This document shows positions 28,162-37,700 of a stretch of DNA of 64,000 nucleotides, one piece after another. The position numbers were made by a program, and so were the translations under genes. This stretch comes from Ktedonosporobacter rubrisoli (GTDB lineage: Bacteria; Chloroflexota; Ktedonobacteria; Ktedonobacterales; Ktedonobacteraceae), in assembly GCF_004208415.1 (NCBI RefSeq), contig NZ_CP035758.1:3906001-3970000 (forward strand), read 5' to 3'. Below the pieces are notes generated by a model. It had not been told where the DNA came from, made no database searches, and worked only from the letters and a program-made list of their open reading frames with translations. Positions within the stretch are counted from its first letter, which is position 1. Every line of letters starts with the position of its first letter.

Positions 28162-29229
28162 CTATGAGGAGCTTGCCTGTCCACTCAGAGCTCGGTGAAT
28201 AAGTGTAGAATCTACCAGATCCTCATAGTGAGGACCTACTGCCAGAAGACCTGCTTTCACATGGAATTCATTCGCAGTGTTGAATGCCTGCCGGCTGATC
28301 TGCGGAGTTGCTGCCATACTTGGCATGGCAAGAGAGGCAACCGCATCCATATTTTTCTGATCGAGCTTGAGGTACTTTCCCAAGAGTTCCTTTGCCCGCT
28401 TGGGATTTCTTCGAATCCATTCTTGTGCTTGTGCCAGTGCACGAATAAATGCCTGTACCGCTTTCGGTTTGGCATCGATAACACTCTGTTTGAGAAAGAG
28501 TACTCCATAGGACTGATCTACCATGGCTGGAATATCGCCACGCACCGGGCTAATAAAGATAGAGCCGATTCCCCGTACTTCGGCTTCCGGCCCTGCCGGC
28601 GCTGGGAACGAAAGCACATCGACGCTCCCATTCGCGAGCGCTGCAAGTCCAGCCGCAGTGGTCCCACCTACATTCACCAACGTCGCATCGCGTTGTGCAT
28701 CGAAACCATACATCTTAAATAAATAGACAATTAATGCTTCCGTCGTGCCGCTGTTCCCCGCATCGCCAATTTTCTTGTCTACTAACGCTTTTACCTTCTC
28801 TTCAAGTGGGCTTGCCTCTGTCAGGTGAGTTTGCTGCACAAAGCGCTGAGAGACAATGATATCAATAGTATATCCATTCGTCATTGCACCTACAAGCTTG
28901 ATGGTGCCATCTACCCTTGCTACCGTAAATGCAGCGGTGATGGTTCCCGTAGCCAAATCGATATTGTTCGATTCAAGTGCAGCTTCCACTTTCGCATCAT
29001 TCCCCAAGAGGATAGGATTAGGAGGATCAAGTGTCAATCCCTGGGCTTTGAAAAAGCCTTGTTGTATGGCGACATAGGTAGGAAAATATGTGACAGTGGC
29101 AGCTGACTGCCCCACTTTTAATGCCATAGAATTTGCTGGGGACGTTGCGCCGCAGCTGACGAAGCTGAGCCCGACAAGCAGCAAACAGGCAAGTAAAGAT
29201 AACAAGGATCGTGGAGAAAAGGGCATCAT
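28162..29229 (-). CDS. ABC transporter substrate-binding lipoprotein, NitT/TauT type
   Basis: About 355-aa extracytoplasmic binding protein of the NMT1/SsuA class, which serve uptake of nitrate, alkanesulfonates, taurine or thiamine precursors. It starts with a hydrophobic signal and lipobox-like LVGLSFVSCGA, so the Cys would be lipidated. The mature part has the class signature VTYFPTYVAIQQGFFKAQGL, ALESNNIDLATG and the hinge VDVLSFPAPAG. I prefer the internal ATG pair at 29229, preceded by GAGAAAGAGAG; a longer frame starts at 29256. The partner permease upstream is broken and no ATPase gene is present, so the transporter is probably incomplete here. Confidence 0.85.
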   Translation of the reverse strand: MMPFSPRSLLSLLACLLLVGLSFVSCGATSPANSMALKVGQSAATVTYFPTYVAIQQGFFKAQGLTLDPPNPILLGNDAKVEAALESNNIDLATGTITAAFTVARVDGTIKLVGAMTNGYTIDIIVSQRFVQQTHLTEASPLEEKVKALVDKKIGDAGNSGTTEALIVYLFKMYGFDAQRDATLVNVGGTTAAGLAALANGSVDVLSFPAPAGPEAEVRGIGSIFISPVRGDIPAMVDQSYGVLFLKQSVIDAKPKAVQAFIRALAQAQEWIRRNPKRAKELLGKYLKLDQKNMDAVASLAMPSMAATPQISRQAFNTANEFHVKAGLLAVGPHYEDLVDSTLIHRALSGQASSS

Positions 29230-29300
29230 CCGTTCTCTCTTTCTCAATTCCATCACCGATACACATGAGCCGTCGATCTCATGGAGAGATCATCTGGCTT

Positions 29301-29640
29301 TTACGGCAGCGTCTTCCTGCTCAGGTTTACTTCTGATTTCCAGCGGGAAGTCATACGATCAAGGAAGCTGACAACGACGTTCAGGACATCAGCAATCGCC
29401 GTGAGCACCAGAAGCGCAGCCAAGACGCCGGCGCTATCAAACTGCGTTGCCGAAGTGTTGATAAGATAGCCAATACCACTATTGCTGTCGATGAGTTCAG
29501 CCATGACGTCCCCAATCAGAGCATAAGGAATAGCAATATGCAAACCGATGAGTACAGAACTGGTGGTCGAGGGCATCATGAAAGAACGGATCTTCTCGGA
29601 ACTCGACCGATCACTGTCTCGTTCACCCCATAGTTGTCAT
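29301..29640 (-). pseudogene. Truncated ABC permease (NitT/TauT type)
   Basis: Only the C-terminal part of a SsuC/TauC-like inner-membrane permease survives: MMPSTTSSVLIGLHIAIPYA, then LIGDVMAELIDSNSGIGYLI and a last membrane segment. Upstream, bits such as YDNYGVNETVIG in another frame continue the family pattern but are out of phase and soon end in AT-rich sequence, so the first two thirds are lost. The EAA-type loop is damaged. It was presumably in an operon with the binding protein 70 bases downstream. Confidence 0.7.
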
Positions 29641-29649
29641 AGTAACAAT

Positions 29650-30044
29650 GATGCATTTGTCATTTCTGGTATGACCTTAAATAAGCTTTTTATTCGCGTA
29701 ACGAGGTAGAAACGTAAACAATCTGGCCTTAAAGAGATAAATACATCTTCTTATACCAGAGAAAACAACAAAAATAATTGGTTTTACGATCAAATCATAT
29801 GAATAACGTCTCCAAGATCATAACATGCCTCTCCTCCTCTGTCAATAAATCTCAGTTTTATTGGTAAGCTCTGGTCCCGCTATGAGACTGCCCGAGGCCT
29901 GGAGCTTCCTTAGCACTGAAACTCAAGAAAGCTCCTCGTCTTTAACAATATGCAAGGATATCCCTTTGAACATTCACAAAGTGTTGGATGTATTTTGGCT
30001 CTCCACTGCTTTTTGTTCCAAAGTTAAGAGGAGCCGTGGTTGTA
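29650..30044. other. Intergenic, AT-rich
   Basis: About 400 bases, very AT-rich from 29680 to 29860. No gene or clear structure recognised. Confidence 0.4.
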
Positions 30045-30338
30045 ATGAGTGGAGTAGAAAAGTATTTTACGCCATTGCGTTTAGATATCGTAAGAAAGCA
30101 TATCGAACTGCTTGCCATTGCTTTCCCTGAACAGGACTATTATCCTGCTGATCGTATCCTTTTACGGATGATGCTACAATGGCAAATGCAACTCTTGTAT
30201 TTGAGCTCTCTAAATGAGAAAATAATCAGCAGGCTCAGTCAAGCTGAGCGTGCAGGCGAAACGCTGATCAGGCAAGATGCCAAACGAAGCTTTTGTCAAC
30301 AATTCTTTTCCCTGCAGCAAGGAGAGCACAATGACTAA
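30045..30338 (+). CDS. Hypothetical helical protein
   Basis: A 97-aa product beginning MSGVEKYFTPLRLDIVRKHI and rich in predicted helix, with heptad-like Leu/Ile spacing in the middle. AGAGGAG lies upstream at 30020-30030; GTG codons just before the ATG are alternative starts. It overlaps the next small frame by an ATGA junction, so the two were translationally coupled. I do not recognise the family. It could be a surviving partner of the broken methyltransferase that follows. Confidence 0.5.
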   Translation: MSGVEKYFTPLRLDIVRKHIELLAIAFPEQDYYPADRILLRMMLQWQMQLLYLSSLNEKIISRLSQAERAGETLIRQDAKRSFCQQFFSLQQGEHND

Positions 30339-30477
30339 TGAGGACAACCTCGCTGTCAATAGCTATGTCATCAATGCAGAAAATGCTGCAGAGATGGCGC
30401 GATTAGGGTGTCAAGGCCTCATCTTGACGCGCGCAAAAAGGACAGGCTTTCGTGGTATGAATTTTTGCTTTCAGTGA
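30331..30477 (+). pseudogene. N-terminal fragment of a SAM methyltransferase-like gene
   Basis: AAGGAGA is placed 5 bases before ATG. The 48-aa frame starts MTNEDNLAVNSYVINAENAA and EMARLGCQGLILTRA, which resembles the N-terminus of Ktedonobacter class I methyltransferases (YVIDAENAAEMARL-QDRLLT). It then loses the pattern and stops before any SAM-binding motif, so it is a truncated relic. Confidence 0.5.
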
Positions 30478-30616
30478 CAGGTGAACGGCTAGAATCGATT
30501 TTCTCTTAGCAGCAATCTGGGAGCAACTTAATGTTTATTGATAGCAAAAAACAAGTATTTATATATTAAGCATTCATTTGATAAAGAGGATTGTTTATCA
30601 TAAAGGAGAGAAGAAC

Positions 30617-31297
30617 ATGCCAGAACAAACGCATCAAGAGTCAGAGGAGAAAGCGCAGGACGTATCCAATCGCTCAGGCCAAAGTGCCCTTTCTCACGTA
30701 GAGCGCCTACGCCGCCTCATGCTCTTTCATCCTACGCTTTATCCCTATAAGCCACAAAACGTCAATCTCATCTTTAAAGCAGAGAAGGCGGCAGGCAATT
30801 TTAACCAGAAAGTGGCAGTGGGTATGACCCAGGTCTTTCAAGCTATGCCCACGTTCTGGCTCATTATGGCCTGGATCGTGCTCTGGATTCTCGCCAATGC
30901 CACCATTGTCCATTTTGATCCGCTCCCGTGGCCGCTGCTGCTGGCTCTGGCTTCAGTCCCACAACTGCCTTTAATGATCGTCATTATGGTGGGTCAGGGC
31001 TTGCTTGGACGCAAACAGGAATTACAGGCTAACGAGCAATTTGAGACCACCATGAAGACTTACCATGATATCGAGCAAATCATGCACCACCTTTCCGCCC
31101 AAGACGAGGAAATCATACGTCAGACCCATATGCTGATCCACCTGCTGCAAGCTCATGGCATCTCACCTGAGCAATTCCTCACGCTGCAAGCCTCCCAGAG
31201 CAATGGAGCTACTCCCCCTCTCTTTGACGCCCTTTCTTCCTCCCCCCAAGGCTCCGTAGCCTCTGAAGAGAGCACTGTCGATAAAGGAGCGCGCTGA
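30617..31297 (+). CDS. DUF1003 membrane protein
   Basis: A 226-aa inner-membrane protein. Two transmembrane helices lie in the middle (FWLIMAWIVLWILANATIVH and LALASVPQLPLMIVIMVGQG), joined by a short loop with FDPLPWP. This is the DUF1003 pattern, including FNQKVAVGMTQVFQAMPTFW before the first helix. The C-terminal helix DIEQIMHHLSAQDEEIIRQT is a probable cytoplasmic coiled coil. The start at 30617 follows AAAGGAGAG; an in-frame start at 30578 lacks a site. Function unknown. The 8-base stem at 31355-31381 downstream might end transcription but has no T-run. Confidence 0.85.
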   Translation: MPEQTHQESEEKAQDVSNRSGQSALSHVERLRRLMLFHPTLYPYKPQNVNLIFKAEKAAGNFNQKVAVGMTQVFQAMPTFWLIMAWIVLWILANATIVHFDPLPWPLLLALASVPQLPLMIVIMVGQGLLGRKQELQANEQFETTMKTYHDIEQIMHHLSAQDEEIIRQTHMLIHLLQAHGISPEQFLTLQASQSNGATPPLFDALSSSPQGSVASEESTVDKGAR

Positions 31298-31354
31298 TTC
31301 GTACTTTTGATACTCATAATGAAGCTGTCGCAGGATGAATCCTTCTTAGAAGAC

Positions 31355-31381
31355 GCGCCAGGTTGATTTTCCTCCTGGCGC
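31355..31381 (+). terminator. Hairpin after the DUF1003 gene, weak terminator candidate
   Basis: GCGCCAGG and CCTGGCGC form a perfect 8-base stem with an 11-base loop about 58 bases after the stop. No T-tract follows on the plus strand, so a terminator role is uncertain. Confidence 0.35.
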
Positions 31382-31597
31382 TGAGCGGGAGTTTGTCCAA
31401 TGAAATACCTGAGAGATCTGGTCAGATTCATTTCTATTTCCAATTAATACGCTTATTACAAAATTAATTATAATGTTTATTAGCTCACATTCTTCATATG
31501 CGAATTTATGCTACTATCTACACACAAGCATGGTGTTGTAATATATTTGACTCTTTCAAGGGCATTTAAATTATAGGCAGCTATTGCAAGGATAACA

Positions 31598-34246
31598 ATG
31601 AAAGAAATACCTTTTGAAAGTTTCGGCAGCCTGCTGAAAATGTACAGGAAACGTCAACATCTCACTCAGCGTCAGCTTGCTAATAGGATTGGAGTCCATC
31701 ACAATACGATAGGCATCTGGGAACGAGGTAACTTTCTGCCTGAGAACGCTACAATGGTGTTAGAAGTCGCACGTCAGCTCGGCTTGAACGATCTTGAGCG
31801 CCGTCGTCTGCTTGAAGCAAGCTTAACGGCACTCTCACCTTACTGGTACATACCTTATCAACGTAATCCTTTCTTTACTGGCCGACAAGCTATTTTGCAA
31901 AGTCTTGATCAGGCCTTAGGGAGGCAACGCCAGGAGAAGCACTATTGCGCGTGTGCCCTGAGTGGCCTTGGAGGCATAGGGAAAACGCAGATCGCTCTCG
32001 AATATACCTACCGGCATTTTCAGGAGTTTACAGCCGTCTTCTGGTTCTCAGCAGAGACTACCGAGACGCTTTTCGCCAGCTTTTTAGGTGTTGCACAGCA
32101 ACTGCAACTTGCGATCAAAGGCATACGAGAGCAAATCAACATTATCAACGCCGTCATTCAATGGTTGAATATGCATCGCGGTTGGCTCTTAATCTTTGAC
32201 AATGTAGAAAATCCTGAGATGCTCCAACACTATCTTCCAACTGCACGCAGCGGTTCGCTCTTGTTCACCACGCGCCTCTCCGATCTTGCCCACCTAGCTC
32301 CCTGCTTTGAGCTGGAACCGCTCACTGAGGATGAAGGAGTCCAGTTATTACTCTGTCGCTCTCACTTGCTTTCCCCAGAGTCTTGCCAGGAAACACTATC
32401 CAACCAGATAAAAGCAGAAGCCCGCGCTCTCGTTGCAGATATGGGTGGCTTACCGCTCGCTATTGAGCAAGCTGGCGCTTATATTGGAGCTATGCATTGC
32501 AGCCTTGAGAATTTCCTACGCCTTTATCACGCATCACCTCTTAAACTGCTTGAGGGGCACGTCGCTCCCTCAGACCATCCTCTCTCGGTAGAGGGAACCT
32601 TTGCCCTGGCTTTCGAACAGCTTCGGCAAAAGAAACCTGACGCCGCTGAATTGCTGACGCTCTTGTGCTTTCTGGCACCGGACGAGCTTCCCGAAGCGCT
32701 CTTCACCGACGATCTCTCTGCTTTGCAGCCTTTCTTGTCCTCCGCCCCCATCGATGAGTTCCAATGGAATGCCCTACTGCACGAGCTCTTAGCCTATGCG
32801 CTTGTTCGCCATAACAGGCAACATAAAACTTTCACGGTCCACCGTCTTGTCCAGCTGGTGCTCAAGGAGCACTTATCTCTGGAAGTGCGACGCAGCTGGT
32901 TGGGGCTCGTGGTACAGTTTCTTCACAAGGCATTTGCGCTGGATCGAGAGCATGCCAATGTGGAACAATGGCCCTGGTGCGAACAGCTCTTACCGCATGT
33001 CCTCGCCGTTATCGAGCAAGCTGAGGATCTAAAATACTCCTCTTCTGTTTTTGCATCTCTACAAGCCAAAGTGGCTACCTACTACTTGCAGCGCGCGCGC
33101 CATCTTGAGGCAGAAGCCTACTATCTTAAGGCGCTCTCTCATCTTGAGACACTGCCCACACAAAATGATGAAGAATTCGTGCTCACTCTCACTGGCCTTG
33201 GAGAAGCCTGTCACAAGCAAGGCAAATACCAAGAAGCAGAAATACGCTATCAGCAGGCACTCTCCCATATTGATAAGCATCTGCCGCAGGAGCAGCGGTT
33301 ACAGATCTTCCCATTTCATGCGCTGGCTTTTTTGTACTTTGATCTCGCACGGCAGGACGAGGCAGAAGCGCTCTATCTACAAGCTTTAGACATCTGCGAA
33401 CAGGTGGCCGAGCCCGAGCACCCTCATGTACTTGTCTTGCTCATTGGCCTGGCAGCTCTTTACGGAAATATGGGGCGCTTTCACGAAGCTAGAACGCTCT
33501 ATCAACGCCTTATGCATATTCATGAACACATGGGAACACTTCGCCCTCTTGATGAGCTCACATTACTGAATGATCTTGCAACCTTCTATATACGCCAGGG
33601 AAAGTATCAGGAAGCCGAACCACTTCTTCAGCAAGCACTTGATTTAGGCAGTCTCTACCTGGGACCTGAGCACCCTGAGGTCTCGGCTATCCTCAATAAT
33701 CTTGGCAGTCTCTATCGTCGCCAGGCGAGATATCAGGAGGCCGAAGCCTTCTACCTGCGCGCTCTCCAGTTGCGCGAACAGATTTTTGGACCTGATCATC
33801 CCTACGTCGCTTTTTTTCAGAACAATCTCGCCTGGCTCTATCAACTACAGGGCCGCTATGAACAGGCCCACACCCTCATTTTACGGGCCCTGCAGATCTA
33901 TGAACACGCACTCAATCCCGATCACCTTGCCACAGCTTCTGCCTTTATCACATATGCCAATATCTGCAAAGCTCAGAGCCATACTACTAGAGCCGAGGAG
34001 CTCTACCTCCATGCACTCCACATTTTCGAGCAGGCAAATGAGCCACTACACCCCGATCTCGCTCTTACTCTCCATATGCTAGGGAACCTGTATTACGAGC
34101 AGGGAAGAATTGAGCAGGCCCAGGAGCTCTACCTCCGCGCCCTTTACATCCGCCAGCAGATCCTGATCCCTGAGCATCCCGAGATTCTATCACTTCAAGA
34201 AAGTCTGAAAAAGCTACGCAATTCTCGCTCGTATCTGGGAAGTTAA
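31598..34246 (+). CDS. XRE HTH / NB-ARC / TPR regulator
   Basis: An 882-aa STAND protein of the same design as the one at 18747. XRE HTH at residues 8-60 (LTQRQLANRIGVHHNTIGIW), a FFTGRQAIL link at about 92, and P-loop GLGGIGKT at 123-130 with LLIFDNVENPEML as Walker B-like. About ten TPRs fill residues 480-870 (YQEAEIRYQQAL; YQEAEPLLQQAL; YQEAEAFYLRAL; YEQAHTLILRAL). The start follows AAGGAT. It lies upstream of the MalT-like regulator and the module A peptide cluster on the same strand, but with 500 bases between, so it is probably a separate unit. Ligand and targets unknown. Confidence 0.86.
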   Translation: MKEIPFESFGSLLKMYRKRQHLTQRQLANRIGVHHNTIGIWERGNFLPENATMVLEVARQLGLNDLERRRLLEASLTALSPYWYIPYQRNPFFTGRQAILQSLDQALGRQRQEKHYCACALSGLGGIGKTQIALEYTYRHFQEFTAVFWFSAETTETLFASFLGVAQQLQLAIKGIREQINIINAVIQWLNMHRGWLLIFDNVENPEMLQHYLPTARSGSLLFTTRLSDLAHLAPCFELEPLTEDEGVQLLLCRSHLLSPESCQETLSNQIKAEARALVADMGGLPLAIEQAGAYIGAMHCSLENFLRLYHASPLKLLEGHVAPSDHPLSVEGTFALAFEQLRQKKPDAAELLTLLCFLAPDELPEALFTDDLSALQPFLSSAPIDEFQWNALLHELLAYALVRHNRQHKTFTVHRLVQLVLKEHLSLEVRRSWLGLVVQFLHKAFALDREHANVEQWPWCEQLLPHVLAVIEQAEDLKYSSSVFASLQAKVATYYLQRARHLEAEAYYLKALSHLETLPTQNDEEFVLTLTGLGEACHKQGKYQEAEIRYQQALSHIDKHLPQEQRLQIFPFHALAFLYFDLARQDEAEALYLQALDICEQVAEPEHPHVLVLLIGLAALYGNMGRFHEARTLYQRLMHIHEHMGTLRPLDELTLLNDLATFYIRQGKYQEAEPLLQQALDLGSLYLGPEHPEVSAILNNLGSLYRRQARYQEAEAFYLRALQLREQIFGPDHPYVAFFQNNLAWLYQLQGRYEQAHTLILRALQIYEHALNPDHLATASAFITYANICKAQSHTTRAEELYLHALHIFEQANEPLHPDLALTLHMLGNLYYEQGRIEQAQELYLRALYIRQQILIPEHPEILSLQESLKKLRNSRSYLGS

Positions 34247-34741
34247 GATTACACAAAAAGATCAAGAAAAAACACAATGATTTTGTGTTTTTCGTCTGGT
34301 ATACTTAAAATTGTTCAAAAGATACTGTTGAGACAGAACCAGGCTTCCCTGCCTTCTATCAGACTTTATGTACTTCGCACTGCTATAGCAGTGCGAAAAG
34401 GAAGGTTGGCGCAAATTGTATACCAACTTTCTACCAGATTTTCGAGGAATAGATCATGGATGATCCCTCCTACCCCTGCTGGGAACATAGTACTCTTTCC
34501 ATGGAAGTGCTAACTCATATCCCTCTCTAGTGGTCAGGGCGCCTACTGGCTCAAACCCAAACCGCATTATCCCCAGCAGATGCACCCCTTGGCGCTACCG
34601 GCTAGCTATTGGCAAGCGCTGGATGTACTAAAGCAAGGGAACCCAGGAGATGTATGTTCTGGGAAAAGGGGGCTCTGATCTTCCCGAACGCTCCGAACAC
34701 CACAAGCTATAATAGCTGTCGCTGTTCTCCAAGGAGGTAAA
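34247..34741. other. Intergenic with a perfect palindrome and a possible gene relic
   Basis: A 24-base palindrome is at 34374-34397. From about 34530 a frame reads SGQGAYWLKPKPHYPQQMHP and stops near 34676; it has no start and resembles nothing I can name. AAGGAGG at 34732-34738 belongs to the next gene. Confidence 0.4.
34374..34397. repeat. Perfect 24-bp palindrome
   Basis: TTCGCACTGC-TATA-GCAGTGCGAA is completely self-complementary. With a 10-base stem and a 4-base loop it could form a stable hairpin, but no T-run follows on either strand. It lies between two giant regulator genes; an operator or processing site is possible. Confidence 0.5.
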
Positions 34742-37700
34742 ATGGACCGCCGTGTTCCCGTCCTTAAAGATAAGCTATTAACCTATCATTCTCAGGGAAG
34801 AACCCGAAAGCTTGTTCTCGGCTCACAGGCCTGGAAGTCCTGGCTGGTACGAGCAAGCATTTTTCGCGTAGAGTACAATAACTGTTCTTTTATCTTGCGT
34901 AAAGAGCGCCCAGGGAATCAGCGCGGCAATGGATACTGGCGCGCCTACTATAGCCTTAATAGTGTGCAGAAACGCATTTATATCGGGCCATCGAAGGCAT
35001 TAACATTAGAGCGACTTAACGAGATTGCTGCTCATTTTTCCCGTCTTGTCCAAAGAGAACCGGATCAGAAAACTGAAAATAATCGGCACATTTCCTTTGA
35101 ACGGCATGTGCAGCCTAAAAAGCAGATCAATGCCGCCAATATGCAAATTACCGCATCAGTTGGCCCACGGCAACAAAACAGGCTTTTACGCTGGAAGATG
35201 AGCCTTCCAGTTCTACATAGAGATGTTATCAGGCGTAAGCGATTGCAGCCACTTCTCCATCAGATTACGCAATATCCTCTCGCTCTGGTTTGTGCCCCAG
35301 CAGGTTATGGCAAGACGACAATGTTGGCTAGCTGGGCCACTGAATTGGGCGCCAAAGGTGCGAATAGAAATGGTATAACAGCTTCAGAGCTGGAGTTCTC
35401 TCGGTCACTACAGGCTCCCTTCTCTATCGCCTGGCTCACGCTAGACAACGATGATAACGACCCACTTACATTTTGGAGATATGTTCTGGCAAGCCTAAAA
35501 ATAGGAGCATTTATTGAAACCGACTCTATACAGCCACTTTTTGCAAAAGGAGTAAATCAGAGCGCTTTGATCTGTCTCATTAACATCCTCGGCGAGATAC
35601 AAAAAGACACTGTTCTTATTCTCGACAACTATCAAGCGATCCACTCCAGCGCTATTCATGAGGCTCTACTCTTTCTTATCGAACACCAGCCTCCCAGATT
35701 CCACCTTGTATTTGTCACACGTAGCACACCACCTTTTGCCCTGGCCAGGTGGCGAGCTTATCACCAGGTGCTGGAAATAGGCATACCACACCTCCAATTT
35801 ACGCTGGAAGAGACATCTCTCTTTCTAAATGGTTTGCGAGATCTTGCCCTATCAGCTGCAGAAATACAGGCATTGCAGGGGGAGTCCGAAGGGTGGATAG
35901 TAGGCTTACAATTACTTGCCCAAGGGATATACCAGTCAGGAGCATTAACAAGCGAGAACGAGGCAGAGATCCTATCCCATATCTTTGCCTATCTACAAGA
36001 GGAACTTCTGGCCTCCTTAGCCAGGCCGGTACTTACCTTTGTGCTTCACACTAGTATTCTGGACCGGCTCACAGCCCCACTCTGTGATATTCTGGTCGAA
36101 GAGCATAACGCTCATGAGATACTACACTCGTCCGATCGCTGTAATCTTTTTCTCTTCCTACTCGATACTTCTCGGCAAGAATACCGTTATCAGTCCCTTT
36201 TTGCTAAGGCAATACGTTTCCATATACAGCACACAATGCCCGAATTGCTCCCACTACTGCACCTCAAAGCTAGTTTCTGGTACGAAGAGCATGGTATGTT
36301 GAAAGAGGCGATCGAGCATGCCTGGGCGGCCTCGAAGGAAGAGCGAGTGGCTGCGTTGTTAATGCGCTATGCCGAGAGTACTGAGCCCTGGACCTTTGCC
36401 GAATTAGCCTCTCTGCGCCGCTGGCTAGGCTCTCTCTCCAGCGATATGATCGAGAAGCATCTCCTCCTCTCTCTGCTGCAGCTCTGGGTGCTACGAGGAA
36501 ATTTTTTCACAATTCCTCACAAAAGTGCTGAGTTGGAGACTCTGGTTGAAGATACTAAGGCCGCAAAGCAGCTATTAGCCCGACTAAAATTAGAGGAGAT
36601 ACCACCTCATTTACATGGGATCTCTATGTTCCTGCAGGCAATGAAACTCTACCCCCAGGGTGACTTTAAGGGGGTGCGCAAAAAGCTACTGCAGGCTCTC
36701 GACTTCTTACCACATACCTATATGACCTTGCGTTATCTGGCTGCATACCGCTTACTCGATCGATACGTTCTAAATGGTAACCTGGCCCTGATCGAGCGCG
36801 CGCAACAAACGCTGGTGACAATCAGACAAACCGCAGATAATCGAACTGACCAGTTGCAAGCAATGTCTGCTCTGGGAGAAATTTACCGTATGCGCGGACA
36901 ATTGCATCAGGCTCATGGCTTTTGTGCCCATGCTCTACAGCAGGATGGCCAGCATTCGTCACCAGGCCATATCCCGTGCTTATTCTTGCTCACGCAAAGT
37001 ACAATAGAGCTGGAATGGAACGACCTGGAAGGTGCTCAGGACAAGCTAGGATACATCATGGAGTATATTCAGCATAGCCGGAATATCGAGCTTCACGGAC
37101 GCCTTTGCTGGTTACTCTTTGAGCTAAAATTGGCCCAGGACGATACTACGGGCGCACTTGCGATTCTCGATGAGATTGAGAGCTTTTATCCAGATCGTTT
37201 ACCGCTATTGTCTAATGGCCATTATCTTACCATCAGGCGTTCGATGGTTGAGGCTCATCGAACCCAGTTGTTATTGATGCAAGGTGACCTGGAAAGAGCA
37301 AACCAGTGGCGTTACAGTTATACCCTCCATCCTGAAGCGCCTTTTGTGCTCCGTTTTATGATCTATACTACCTTAGCCCAGGTAGCCCTGGCGAACCAGG
37401 AGCCAGCCTTAGCCTTACAAGCCCTGTCAGAGCTGTTGAGGATAGAGGCCCAAATACCAGATCTCTCCTGGCTCCTTCATTTGTATATCCTGCAGGCATT
37501 AGCCCTTGAGGCCCAGGGACAACACTCTCAGGCTTCGCTGTGCATAGAGCATACCCTTGCTCTCGGTCAGGCAGAGGGTTATATCCGAACGTTTCTCAAA
37601 ACAAGTACCTTGTTTGCCCCTCTGCTTGATTCGCTCCTGCACCGGTTGCTTGATAGACTCTCCCTAGAGGAGAACAGACCTCCTATTACGCTCCCCCTAC

